From: Paenibacillus thalictri
GTDB taxonomy: Bacteria; Bacillota; Bacilli; Paenibacillales; NBRC-103111
Reading direction: 5' to 3'
Length of the DNA stretch: 64,000 bases
Assembly: GCF_004307995.1 (NCBI RefSeq)
Contig: NZ_SIRE01000031.1
Span: 1-64,000, forward strand
Shown here: positions 16,142-25,229 of the stretch, piece by piece
Layout: every line of letters begins with the position of its first letter
How positions within the stretch are numbered: position 1 is the first letter of the stretch
Translations under genes and position numbers: made by a program
Notes under the pieces: generated by a model
What the model was told of the DNA's origin: nothing
Databases searched by the model: none
The model's input: the letters and a program-made list of their open reading frames with translations, nothing else

Positions 16142-17212
16142 TTACTTGGTGCGATACAGCCACTGTTGAATTTCCGGCTTGTCGATGTTTTCCGGCGTGA
16201 CCGAGACGTTATCAAGCACGGTCAGCTTTTTGGCGTCCTTTTTGCCATTCAAGTAATCGTAAGCCATTTGCAAAATGATACGCGCTTCCTCCAGCGGCTT
16301 CTGCGAGATGATCGCCTGCAGCTCGCCCGCCTTCAGCGATTTTACCTGCTCCGGACCGGCGTCGTAAGAAACCAGCTTCACCTTATCCTGCACATTTTTG
16401 ACGCGCAGCCCTTGAGCGACACCGGCGCCGGAGACAACGTTGGCCGCAAATACGCCGCTCAGGTCGGGATTGGCCAGTAAAATGTCCTGTGTTTTTTTCG
16501 CCGCGACGGTTGCTTGGTCGTCACAATATTCGGTCGCTACAACTTGAATGTTCGGATATTTCTTGATTTGCTCGAGGAAGCCTTTCTGGCGGTCGTCGGT
16601 TGTCGTAATGCCCGGCTTCGTATTCATGACGAGTACCTTGCCTTTTTCCCCGATCTGCTTGGCGAGTGTGTCCGCTCCCAGCTTGCCGCCTTGGATATTG
16701 TCGGAGGTGACGTTGGCGATATAAGCCGATTCGTCGGATACGTTCGTATCGACCGTAAATACGGGAATGTTGGCGTTCATCGCTTTCTTTAGCGGAGCCA
16801 CCATCGCTTTGGCGTCATTAGGGGCAATGATGATGGCATCGACTTTTTCGGCGATCAGGCTGTCGACGATCGGCGTTTGTTTCGTATAATCCCACTCCGG
16901 CGCGCCGGTCCATACAAGGTCCACCCCCAGCTTGCTGGCTACTTCCTCCGCTCCGAATTTCATCGAGATGTAAAAAGCGTCTGTCGTAATGCCGGCCACA
17001 TAAGCGATGCGCGGCTTTTTCTTGTCTTTGCTGCCGCTATCCGCTGCGGCCGGTTTATTTTCTGCGGGCGCGGGTGCAGCCGCCGGCTGTGCGGGTTTCC
17101 CACCGGAATCTGCTGTGGAACCTGCTGCGGGGCTGGAGCCCGACGATGAACCGCATGCCGCCAGCGAGACGGACAAAATCATGGCAAGCGCGACTGACAA
17201 AACCTTTTTCAT
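16142..17212 (-). CDS. Sugar-binding lipoprotein of an ABC importer (RbsB-like)
   Basis: A 356-residue type I periplasmic-binding-protein family member anchored by lipid. The signal ends S-L-A-A-C-G-S (Cys at about residue 20), followed by a 30-residue Ala/Pro/Ser-rich linker. The mature domain begins R-I-A-Y-V-A-G-I-T-T-D-A-F-Y and has D-A-I-I-I-A-P-N-D-A and V-F-T-V-D-T-N-V, typical of ribose/xylose-type binding proteins. It delivers an unidentified sugar to the permease encoded upstream. GGGAGG lies 10 bases before ATG 17212. A 184-base gap separates it from the permease gene, which is unusually long for this operon. Confidence 0.9.
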   Translation of the reverse strand: MKKVLSVALAMILSVSLAACGSSSGSSPAAGSTADSGGKPAQPAAAPAPAENKPAAADSGSKDKKKPRIAYVAGITTDAFYISMKFGAEEVASKLGVDLVWTGAPEWDYTKQTPIVDSLIAEKVDAIIIAPNDAKAMVAPLKKAMNANIPVFTVDTNVSDESAYIANVTSDNIQGGKLGADTLAKQIGEKGKVLVMNTKPGITTTDDRQKGFLEQIKKYPNIQVVATEYCDDQATVAAKKTQDILLANPDLSGVFAANVVSGAGVAQGLRVKNVQDKVKLVSYDAGPEQVKSLKAGELQAIISQKPLEEARIILQMAYDYLNGKKDAKKLTVLDNVSVTPENIDKPEIQQWLYRTK

Positions 17213-17396
17213 TGGATAAAAACCTCCCTTAAAAAGTGGATGGATATGGCTAGCCCTTTTGCGTGCTTGTTACCGGCTTACATTAAGCTTCGCACCTTGT
17301 GCAGCACCTAGAGCAAGGCACATTGCCGCGTGAAGGCTGTTAATCTTACGTCCGAATGATCAGTTGCTGCGATAATTAAGCTTCTACCATTGCTTG

Positions 17397-18407
17397 CTAA
17401 CGTTTGCTTTTACTGCGCAGCTGATCGACATACACCGCAAGCACGATAATCGCGCCAACGGCGACGATTTGCCAATAGACCTGGACATGCGCCAGCACAA
17501 GTCCGGTCATCAGCACCGCGATAATCGCCGCGCCGACAACCGATCCCCAGATGCTGCCCCGGCCGCCGAACAAGCTGGTGCCGCCGATCACGACCGCTGC
17601 CACAGCGTTCAGTTCGGTATGAGAGCCTGTCAGCGGAGAACCGTTCACAAACCGCATGACGATAATAATACCTGCAAGCGCCGCCAGAAATCCGGACAAA
17701 ACGTATACCTTGGTCAGATGACTTTTGACGTTAATTCCGGCTCGGGATGCCGCCTCCACATTGCTGCCGATCGCATAGGTATAGCGGCCGAACCGGGTTT
17801 TCGTCAGCAAAATGTAGATCCAGGCTACGGCAAGCGCCGTAATCAGCACGGAGAAGCTAATAAAACCTAAAATAATGTAATTGCCGGCCGTCCCCAGCTC
17901 CGAGGGCAGATTGGTCACGCTTGTTCCGTTGCAAATAATAAACGTCATCCCGGTGCACACGCCAAGCATCCCCAGCGTGGAAATAAACGGTGTGATTTTC
18001 CACCTCGTAATCAGAAAACCGTTAATAAAACCGACCAGAACCCCAGTCAGCAGCCCTCCCGCTATGCCCAGCGGAACCGTCACCCAATGGCTTATGCCAT
18101 GGTCCATGCCGTATTCGAGAATCAGCGCAAACACGATACTCGACAGTCCCATATTGGCACCAACGGACAAGTCGATGCCTGCGGTCAATATAACTACCGT
18201 TTCCGCCAGCGCCAGCAGCAGCGTATCCGTCATAAACGTCGAGGTGTTGTTCCAGTTATCCACCGAAAAAAATACCGGGTTGATGATGCCAAAAATAACA
18301 ATCAGCAGCACCAGCACGCCAAAAATCCAAAAGTCCTCCACCCGCTGCCTGAGCGGATGGACCGGCACATTCAAGGAAGTCATCGTATTTCTGCTCACTT
18401 TCCGCAT
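17397..18407 (-). CDS. Sugar ABC transporter permease (RbsC-like)
   Basis: A 336-residue permease with about ten membrane segments. Signature features of the RbsC/AraH family are V-I-L-T-A-G-I-D-L-S-V-G-A near residue 75 and the C-terminal V-V-I-G-G-T-S-L-F-G-G-R-G-S-I-W-G. It probably works as a homodimer with the ATPase encoded immediately upstream (7-base gap) and the binding protein downstream. The start has GGAGAAT about 6 bases upstream. The substrate is presumably the same pentose or hexose handled by the isomerase, kinase and aldolase genes. Confidence 0.92.
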   Translation of the reverse strand: MRKVSRNTMTSLNVPVHPLRQRVEDFWIFGVLVLLIVIFGIINPVFFSVDNWNNTSTFMTDTLLLALAETVVILTAGIDLSVGANMGLSSIVFALILEYGMDHGISHWVTVPLGIAGGLLTGVLVGFINGFLITRWKITPFISTLGMLGVCTGMTFIICNGTSVTNLPSELGTAGNYIILGFISFSVLITALAVAWIYILLTKTRFGRYTYAIGSNVEAASRAGINVKSHLTKVYVLSGFLAALAGIIIVMRFVNGSPLTGSHTELNAVAAVVIGGTSLFGGRGSIWGSVVGAAIIAVLMTGLVLAHVQVYWQIVAVGAIIVLAVYVDQLRSKSKR

Positions 18408-18414
18408 TCTCCTT

Positions 18415-19209
18415 TCATGGTCGGGCCCCGCTTTGCTGGAGGCGGGCGATGCGATCCGACTGCTTGGAGCCGGTAATGTACTGCACCACCTCGTTCACCG
18501 TCGTCTCCTTCACCTTCAGATTTGCTACAACTTCGCCGAGGCGCAAAATGACAATCCGGTCGCAAACGTCAAACACAAAAGGCATCGTATGGCTGATAAA
18601 AATAACCGGTATCCCTTTGGAACGCACCTGCCTGACCAAATCAAGCACCATCGCCGATTGCTCTACGCCCAAAGCCGCCGTCGGTTCGTCCATGATAACC
18701 AGCTTGTTGCCCCACTTCACAGCGCGGGCCACCGCTACCGCCTGCCTCTGTCCGCCGGACAGATCGGAAATGTTCGCATTCAGATCGCGCACACGAATGT
18801 TCAATTTAGCGAACAAATCCTCCACTTCCCGGAACATCGCCTTCCGGTCCAGAAAGCCGAACCGGCTCCGCCAGCCCTTTTTTAAAATCTCCCTGCCCAA
18901 AAACAAATTTGACTCGATATCGAGATCGGTTGCCAGCGCCAAGTCCTGGTACACGGTTTCGATCCCGGCGTCCCTCGCCTCCTGCGGCGATGAAAATCGG
19001 CATATCTTGCCTTCCAGCAGCAGTTCCCCCTCATCTGGCGACAGCGCCCCGGAAAACACTTTGATCAGTGTCGATTTTCCCGCTCCGTTGTCGCCAAGTA
19101 GCCCAACCACTTCGCCCGGGTAAATCGTGAAATCGATCCCTTTTAAAGCTTGGATGCGGCCGAAGTTTTTAATGATCCCTTTGGCCTCAAATGATGGTAT
19201 TGGTTCCAT
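18415..19209 (-). CDS. Sugar ABC transporter ATPase, single-domain
   Basis: A 264-residue ATPase with Walker A G-D-N-G-A-G-K-S-T-L-I (about residues 38-48), signature D-L-S-G-G-Q-R-Q-A-V-A-V, and Walker B L-V-I-M-D-E-P-T-A-A-L. RbsA/XylG ATPases usually carry two such domains in about 500 residues; this one has only one, so two copies would pair. It is the first gene of the operon. ATG 19209 has AGGAGGGG upstream, whereas an alternative start 13 codons earlier lacks one. The promoter and a cre site lie 45-60 bases before the start. Confidence 0.92.
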   Translation of the reverse strand: MEPIPSFEAKGIIKNFGRIQALKGIDFTIYPGEVVGLLGDNGAGKSTLIKVFSGALSPDEGELLLEGKICRFSSPQEARDAGIETVYQDLALATDLDIESNLFLGREILKKGWRSRFGFLDRKAMFREVEDLFAKLNIRVRDLNANISDLSGGQRQAVAVARAVKWGNKLVIMDEPTAALGVEQSAMVLDLVRQVRSKGIPVIFISHTMPFVFDVCDRIVILRLGEVVANLKVKETTVNEVVQYITGSKQSDRIARLQQSGARP

Positions 19210-19239
19210 CGTTCCCCTCCTATTTTTTGGAATCACTTT

Positions 19240-19268
19240 TGTACTCATTGTACAGAAAACGCTTCCAA
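19240..19268 (-). promoter_or_regulatory. cre (CcpA) site over the promoter of the 12-19 kb operon
   Basis: On the minus strand TTGGAAGCGTTTTCT (19268-19254) matches the cre consensus W-TG-N-AA-N-CG-N-W-N-N-C-W at every position. It runs directly into an extended -10 (TG-TACAAT). A CcpA dimer here would block initiation, predicting glucose repression of the operon. Confidence 0.7.
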
Positions 19269-19478
19269 TCCGATATGCGGTAAATCTATCTTTTGCGCAG
19301 GTTTTATATACAGATTTACGCCGGATCTAAACACCTCAAACCCTCGCCTCCGACTTCCAATTCCCTTCTGAAATCGCCATCGTGCCGCCGCGGGCCAAAT
19401 CAAAAAAACATGGCGGCAGGTCCGCGCCTGCCGCCATTGTGAACGAAACACCGTACCGACTATAAGCTCAGCGCAATC

Positions 19479-22400
19479 TTAATTTGGCCTGAAAACTTGT
19501 GACAATGCCTGCATTCTGAATCCAGTTCTGGTTGCCAAATCTGTTTGATCGGTTGTTATTTGGGCAAAGTCGTGAGCCGTTCTAAAGATCGTGCCGTTGC
19601 TTTTTTGCAAAGTAACATAGGCTATTCCTGCCGACGCATCTTTCTTCTCCTGCCGGGCCCTTAATGTAATGGAAAATACCGCTGCCGGTTCGCTCAAAGA
19701 AAGGCTGTCTCCGTTAAGCATTACCATGACGTTGCCTTCATGATCATCGTCAACCGTACCGATATTTATTTCCGGCTTCAGCGATTGAATGCCGACAAAT
19801 TCGAATGCCTGACTATCGTACCGAATGGCGGTATCTTTCATAACCATTCCGTTGCTGTCGGTATCGAGAGAAAGATTGAGCTCAGCCTCTTCGCCGACTT
19901 TTATTTCATTTGGGCCGCTAATCGCCGATTTGGGCACGGCTCCTAACGTAATACTGCCGCTTCTGGCGTATAGACCTAAATAGCCGGGTGTTGCAATGTT
20001 CCCTTCTCCGGAATCCAGATAGTTAAATATGTTTTGTCCGTCTACATAAAGAAGCAATCTGACTCCGTTGGATTCCGTAATCGCCCCCGCCTGGACGAGG
20101 TGGGTTGTATTAAATGCCATGACCGTGTTCGGGTAAGCCGGTCCTCCGATGCTTGTCGCTCCATCGATATTTCCAAAAATAACGGTCCTTACTCCCTTAT
20201 TGAACCTTTGAAGTTCGATTTCGTTTGGTTTGAAACCGATGATATACAAGTCATTGGTCTCCGACAAATACGGTTCATTTGGCTTTTGGCCGCGGAGTAC
20301 GACGGACGGCCAGCCATCCGTTCCGTTGATTTTCATGTTGAATGTCAGCAGTTCGTTTTCAAACATCCTGCCTTTATAGGAGGCAAATCCGCCCGGAGTA
20401 GATATTTCTATCGTCCCCGCGTCCGTTTTCTTGTTATTGTCTCCTGTTGCGTTTACGAACCAATGGTCCGAGTCCGCAATGACATCGTTCAGCGGATAAG
20501 CATCGTAATACAGGTAATCTCCATCATAGTCGACGACATGTATGCCTTGCACATTAACTACAATTCCGACTTGCTTCCTGACGCCATCCCATGTTCCCGC
20601 TACCGTAATATAAGCGGTTCCGCTGTTTACCGCCGTGACTTGGCCGCTTGCGGTTACAACTGCAATAGCAGGATTTGAACTGACATATGATAAGTCGCTC
20701 AGCTCCACATTTTGGCCATAACGGGAGATCCCCATCGGGATCAGGGATTGAGTCATACCTTCAAGAAGTTCAATACTTTGATCCACCACATCGCGAATTT
20801 CGATTCGTTCCAAAGCATCTTCAACATAAACGGGAACCGTACGGACCGTCCACACTCCTCCCATCTTTACGCTGACCTTGATCGACGCAAATCCTGAAGC
20901 TAATGCTTCGATACGGCCTTGTGCATTCACAGCGACGACCGAAGGATTGTCACTCTCATAGTAGATTTGCGCCGCTCCGGCCGTGAGGTCGATGACCGAA
21001 TCCTTGCCTGATTTCGCTTGAATCTCAAGCTCAAATGCTTGCCCTAGCTGCATGCTCACCTGTTCTGGGACGATCAGCCTTTCCAATGTATGGGAGGCAA
21101 GATCGCGGTAGGGCAGCTGCAATCCGGCGTTTTCCATAATTTGCAGCGCTTCCTGCGGCCACACCGCGTCCGGTACCACAATCGTTCCGGTAAAGGAAAC
21201 GTTTGTTCCGCGGTTTACGTAGTACCCGGTAGTCGTATAATTGTTGGCAAAGGTGATATCATGGATACCCGAAGTACCGACATGGGCCCAAGTGGCGTTT
21301 GTCGCAGCGCCCCAAACCGGGGTTTCGCTTAAATCCACGACATTGTGCTCATAACGCCAAAACGATGATCCTTCGTCCGGATAGATGGCCCCGTAACGCT
21401 CCATCTGATTCCGGATGTAATTCCCCCTTACAAGATTGGGAGCTTCCGATGTCCCCCCTGTACCTCCGATCGTGTAAATAGCGCCGCCGTCATAAATCCC
21501 GTCGCCAAACAAATCGTGAATAAAGTTGTTTTCGATTTTCATGTCGGCAAATGCCGACGATTTAATATTTGCCCACCCGTACCCAACGTGCAAACCGCTA
21601 TAAGGCATATTAAACATCTCATTGTGACTGATATCCATATGAACGGGAAAACCGGCGGATATAGCGGCGGCGGAACGATATTCGACGCCGATGTCATGAA
21701 TGTAGTTATTCAGAACGTCAACATTGCTCATCAATAAGTGCACGTCGGAAGGGTTATAAATGGCCGGATCGGAATTTGTCGGGTCTCCGACATTGATGGC
21801 TCCGCCGGAAACGTCGTAAAACCGGTTCCCCTGAATCAGACTGTTCTGCACACCACCTGCCATTTTCAAAGCCGTAATGCCAAGCTTGGAAAATTCGTTT
21901 CGTTCAAAATCGATATTATGAGCTCTCTCTATCGTAACTGCTGCCGGAGGAAGCACATCAGGCGCGGGCGGATAACGAAGGTGGTTATTTTGCGCGTCTG
22001 CATGCCCCAAATCACTGTTCGGACGAAGCCATGTAGTATAAGCGAAGGTGATGCCTTCGAATTGAATATGGTTGGCCGGCGTATTAAGCGAACTGCCTTG
22101 TATTTTCACCAATTCTTCTACTGTCGGAGCTACGATATAAGCCGAATTCATCTCTTCGCCGGGTCGCGGCTTGTAATAAAAGGTGTCGGTTGTTCGATCC
22201 AAATACCACTCGCCTGCTTCGTCAAGCAATTCGTATGCATTCTCGTAAGTCCACGGATAAGTGACCGACGGCCTTCTGGTAACGGCCGACCAGCCGGGCT
22301 GCTTCATGGTGATGACCGCCTTGCCGTCCTGCACCGTCACCGATTGGACACCATCCCTTGGGTTGGTCCATTCCGCCTTAAATACGAGCTCCATGTCGCT

Positions 22401-25181
22401 AATATGGCCCCAGCCTGCCAGGAACGTATCGTCAGACGTAAACCCGGCGGACGTCCTTACAGGATTTGTAAGCCCACCATTGCTTCTCGCTCGAATGGCT
22501 CTGGCGCCGTTTACGTACAGCTGCCGGGTTTCTATATTACCTCCGGCATAAGCCTTGTAAATATTTTTATTGGGGTCATGCAGCTGCCAACCTGTAATTT
22601 GCCGCCCGCCGCTCAGGATCGGGGCATGATTCGGCGTCAATGCCTTGTATATGACCTTGTACCCGTTTGACCCCGAATCCCGTTCATCCAATTGGAATGT
22701 CTCATCCAAGGTATATGTACCTTCCGCCAAGTACACCACGATGTCGCCCGTCATGTTCTGGTTCAGCTGCCGAACCGCGGCACGGGCTTTGCTCAATGAC
22801 CGGAACGGAGCGGCTGCGCTTCCTGCGTGGTCATCGCTGCCTTGCGGCGACACATAATAAGACGCTTGAACGGAACGCGGCACCACAGTGACCTCATAAG
22901 ACGTCGTTTTATTGCCGTCACGGGACGTAACGGTTATTGTAGCTGTTCCAACACCGATTGTCGTTAAGCTTCCATCGACGTCAACCGCAGCGACATTCGG
23001 ATTGCTTGAGCTCCATGTCACCGTTTTGTCGCTGGCATTCGCGGGGCTAAATGCCAGGTCCACGACATGCTCTTTAGTCGCATTGACAGGAAGCTGTATC
23101 GAAGTTGGATTGACCGAGACGCTCACGACATGGCTAATGGCAACGCTAATATTCACCGAAGCGGCGATGGACGAGTTATAAGTGGAAACGGCCGTAACGG
23201 TTGTATTGCCGACTGCTTTGGCCGTGACCACTCCGTGTTCGTCTACAGCCGCCACATCCGGGTTGCTGCTGGTCCATACAAGTGAACGGAAAGTCGCGTC
23301 AGCGGGAGTGAATAGAGGAGACAGCGACAAACTATCACCTAGAGCCAACTGCTCCTCGCTTTGCGTGAAGGCTACGTTTTGCAAAGCTTTGAAAGAGTAT
23401 ACATTCAGATCGTCAAAATAGGCGGTTCCCGTATCCGTGCGGTACATCCCAAGCTGCATCGATTTCACCCATTGCGACGGATCGGTAAAATTCACTTTAC
23501 TTTTGGCCAATACCCCGTCAATGTAAATATCCAGCCATCCCGCGTCGGCATTAAATACGGCGTCGATGGCATACCATTTCCCCGCCTCGTAAGATTGAAG
23601 CGGCTTCCAAGCACCATCCGATCTGACTGATATATTTCCATCGCTAAAAAAGGCGATCTGCGTAACGTTTCCGTTGTTCTCGTTTAATACAAGCGGGATG
23701 TATACAATGGCGTTGGTTTGCATCGCCATGGCCTTTAAAGAGATCTTCGCTTTCGTCAAGCCGTCCGGAAATGACCGGACAGCGTATAAGCTGTTGGCCG
23801 TTGCCGAGGGCTTCACCATTTTTAAGCTTTTGTTAATCTCATCCGGGACTTCCGCCACGCTTGTGACGGCGCTCACTTCGCTTTTTGCAGTCAAGCTGGA
23901 AGGAAATTGTCCCGCCGCCGTCGAATCGAAGTTTTCGCTATAAAGATCGCCCCGAGGCACAACCGTTACGACAGCATGAGCTTGATGCCCGTCATCGGCC
24001 GTTACAGTCAAATTGGATACTCCGGGACTTCCCCCTGTAATCACAGCATAACGGGAATAAGTATCGTAAGTGACGGAAGCAACTGTCTCATCGGTTAACT
24101 TCCAGACAAGCGGGTGGTTACCTGCATTTGACGGGTCAAAAGTGACATTGATTTTCGCTTTCCCGCCCTCGACCAGATTTACATTTGGCTTATCCAGTCC
24201 AATGGAATTCAACGAGACATACGGCGGTTCCGGCACGTTTACCGCACATTCGGCCGATGCTCCGCCGGAAGATACCGCCTTAATAACCGCCGCGCCGGAA
24301 CGAAGCGCTTTCAATAGCCCAGATGAATCCACCGAGACGACCGAAGCATCACTGGAAGACCAGGTTACCGTCTGGAAAGCCGGCAGCGCAGGACTGACCG
24401 CAGCAGTTAATTGCTCGATTTGTCCCACTTCAAGCACGCTTGCCGATTTGCTCATCAAGACATGGTGCGTATAAATGTTCAGATCATCCATATAAGCAGT
24501 GCCCGTATATAATCGGAACATTTGGAAATCCAGCGTTTTAAAATCGGTTGCGCCCGCCGATTTAAATGAGACCCCTTCCTTCTTTTTGACGCCATCGATA
24601 TATATGGTAAACGTCTGGTTTTGCGTATCCAATACGACCATCACATCATACCAAGTATCTATCGAATAGGATTGCAGTGTCGTTTCCGGCGTCGAATAGG
24701 AGCCGCTGGGGAGCTGATAAGCGATTTTGCCTCCATTGGTAAATAAAATATTGGCAATTTCGTCGTTACCTGAGCCCTTTATATTCAGCGCATAAACGAC
24801 AGCATTTGTCTGCTTGGCCATGATGTTAGCCCGCACCACGATGTTGCCTTGCTGCGCGGCGGATAGCGTCCTTCTGGCTAGCAAGTCGGCGCTGCCGGAT
24901 ACTGCAGACCTGTTAATCATCAGCCCTTGATCGGAAGCATCCGCTTTGCCGGGCACTTTAACAACAGAAACAGTCCCCGACGACGAATTTTCCACATGAC
25001 TCCATCCATTAGCGGTAAGCTTGGAATTTTCAGGGTAACTCTGAAAGTCCTCATGTACGATATCTCCTGCTAAAATGGCCGAATCCGCATATACGTCACG
25101 CGGCATTTCAAAAGCGAGTATACCCCAGAGCAGCGATACGGCCATCATCAAGCTTACCCAGTTGCGCGTTTTACTTGTCAT
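19479..25181 (-). CDS. Large secreted multidomain beta-helix protein (GH141-like) with Big2 and cohesin-like domains
   Basis: A 1900-residue exported protein. ATG 25181 follows GAGGGGG. A signal peptide covers residues 1-33, ending near V-Y-A-D-S. Domains in order: a LamG-like module (about 40-240) and Big2 domains, a second LamG-like module (about 420-610) similar to the first, two more Big2 domains, then from about residue 774 a right-handed beta-helix. That domain starts Y-Y-V-S-P-Q-G-S-D-D and has L-S-G-G-R-Q-I-T-G-W and R-Q-L-Y-V-N-G-A-R-A-I-R-A-R, features recalling GH141 glycosidases. After about 1365 come further Big2 domains, a third concanavalin-like module (about 1550-1750) and a C-terminal cohesin-like domain. 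It is the likely extracellular enzyme of the transporter cluster upstream. Exact activity is uncertain. Confidence 0.85.
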   Translation of the reverse strand: MTSKTRNWVSLMMAVSLLWGILAFEMPRDVYADSAILAGDIVHEDFQSYPENSKLTANGWSHVENSSSGTVSVVKVPGKADASDQGLMINRSAVSGSADLLARRTLSAAQQGNIVVRANIMAKQTNAVVYALNIKGSGNDEIANILFTNGGKIAYQLPSGSYSTPETTLQSYSIDTWYDVMVVLDTQNQTFTIYIDGVKKKEGVSFKSAGATDFKTLDFQMFRLYTGTAYMDDLNIYTHHVLMSKSASVLEVGQIEQLTAAVSPALPAFQTVTWSSSDASVVSVDSSGLLKALRSGAAVIKAVSSGGASAECAVNVPEPPYVSLNSIGLDKPNVNLVEGGKAKINVTFDPSNAGNHPLVWKLTDETVASVTYDTYSRYAVITGGSPGVSNLTVTADDGHQAHAVVTVVPRGDLYSENFDSTAAGQFPSSLTAKSEVSAVTSVAEVPDEINKSLKMVKPSATANSLYAVRSFPDGLTKAKISLKAMAMQTNAIVYIPLVLNENNGNVTQIAFFSDGNISVRSDGAWKPLQSYEAGKWYAIDAVFNADAGWLDIYIDGVLAKSKVNFTDPSQWVKSMQLGMYRTDTGTAYFDDLNVYSFKALQNVAFTQSEEQLALGDSLSLSPLFTPADATFRSLVWTSSNPDVAAVDEHGVVTAKAVGNTTVTAVSTYNSSIAASVNISVAISHVVSVSVNPTSIQLPVNATKEHVVDLAFSPANASDKTVTWSSSNPNVAAVDVDGSLTTIGVGTATITVTSRDGNKTTSYEVTVVPRSVQASYYVSPQGSDDHAGSAAAPFRSLSKARAAVRQLNQNMTGDIVVYLAEGTYTLDETFQLDERDSGSNGYKVIYKALTPNHAPILSGGRQITGWQLHDPNKNIYKAYAGGNIETRQLYVNGARAIRARSNGGLTNPVRTSAGFTSDDTFLAGWGHISDMELVFKAEWTNPRDGVQSVTVQDGKAVITMKQPGWSAVTRRPSVTYPWTYENAYELLDEAGEWYLDRTTDTFYYKPRPGEEMNSAYIVAPTVEELVKIQGSSLNTPANHIQFEGITFAYTTWLRPNSDLGHADAQNNHLRYPPAPDVLPPAAVTIERAHNIDFERNEFSKLGITALKMAGGVQNSLIQGNRFYDVSGGAINVGDPTNSDPAIYNPSDVHLLMSNVDVLNNYIHDIGVEYRSAAAISAGFPVHMDISHNEMFNMPYSGLHVGYGWANIKSSAFADMKIENNFIHDLFGDGIYDGGAIYTIGGTGGTSEAPNLVRGNYIRNQMERYGAIYPDEGSSFWRYEHNVVDLSETPVWGAATNATWAHVGTSGIHDITFANNYTTTGYYVNRGTNVSFTGTIVVPDAVWPQEALQIMENAGLQLPYRDLASHTLERLIVPEQVSMQLGQAFELEIQAKSGKDSVIDLTAGAAQIYYESDNPSVVAVNAQGRIEALASGFASIKVSVKMGGVWTVRTVPVYVEDALERIEIRDVVDQSIELLEGMTQSLIPMGISRYGQNVELSDLSYVSSNPAIAVVTASGQVTAVNSGTAYITVAGTWDGVRKQVGIVVNVQGIHVVDYDGDYLYYDAYPLNDVIADSDHWFVNATGDNNKKTDAGTIEISTPGGFASYKGRMFENELLTFNMKINGTDGWPSVVLRGQKPNEPYLSETNDLYIIGFKPNEIELQRFNKGVRTVIFGNIDGATSIGGPAYPNTVMAFNTTHLVQAGAITESNGVRLLLYVDGQNIFNYLDSGEGNIATPGYLGLYARSGSITLGAVPKSAISGPNEIKVGEEAELNLSLDTDSNGMVMKDTAIRYDSQAFEFVGIQSLKPEINIGTVDDDHEGNVMVMLNGDSLSLSEPAAVFSITLRARQEKKDASAGIAYVTLQKSNGTIFRTAHDFAQITTDQTDLATRTGFRMQALSQVFRPN

Positions 25182-25229
25182 CGAAACCCCCTCTTTCCGT
25201 ACATTTGTCATGCTATGTAATCACCCTCA

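Noticed and set aside
15882..16169. Short frames on both strands in the gap before the aldolase gene
   Set aside because: No ribosome binding site or recognisable motif; the gap shows a hairpin instead.
17213..17396. 184-base gap considered as a riboswitch
   Set aside because: It lies inside an operon, and I could not match it to any riboswitch core; only weak stems are present.
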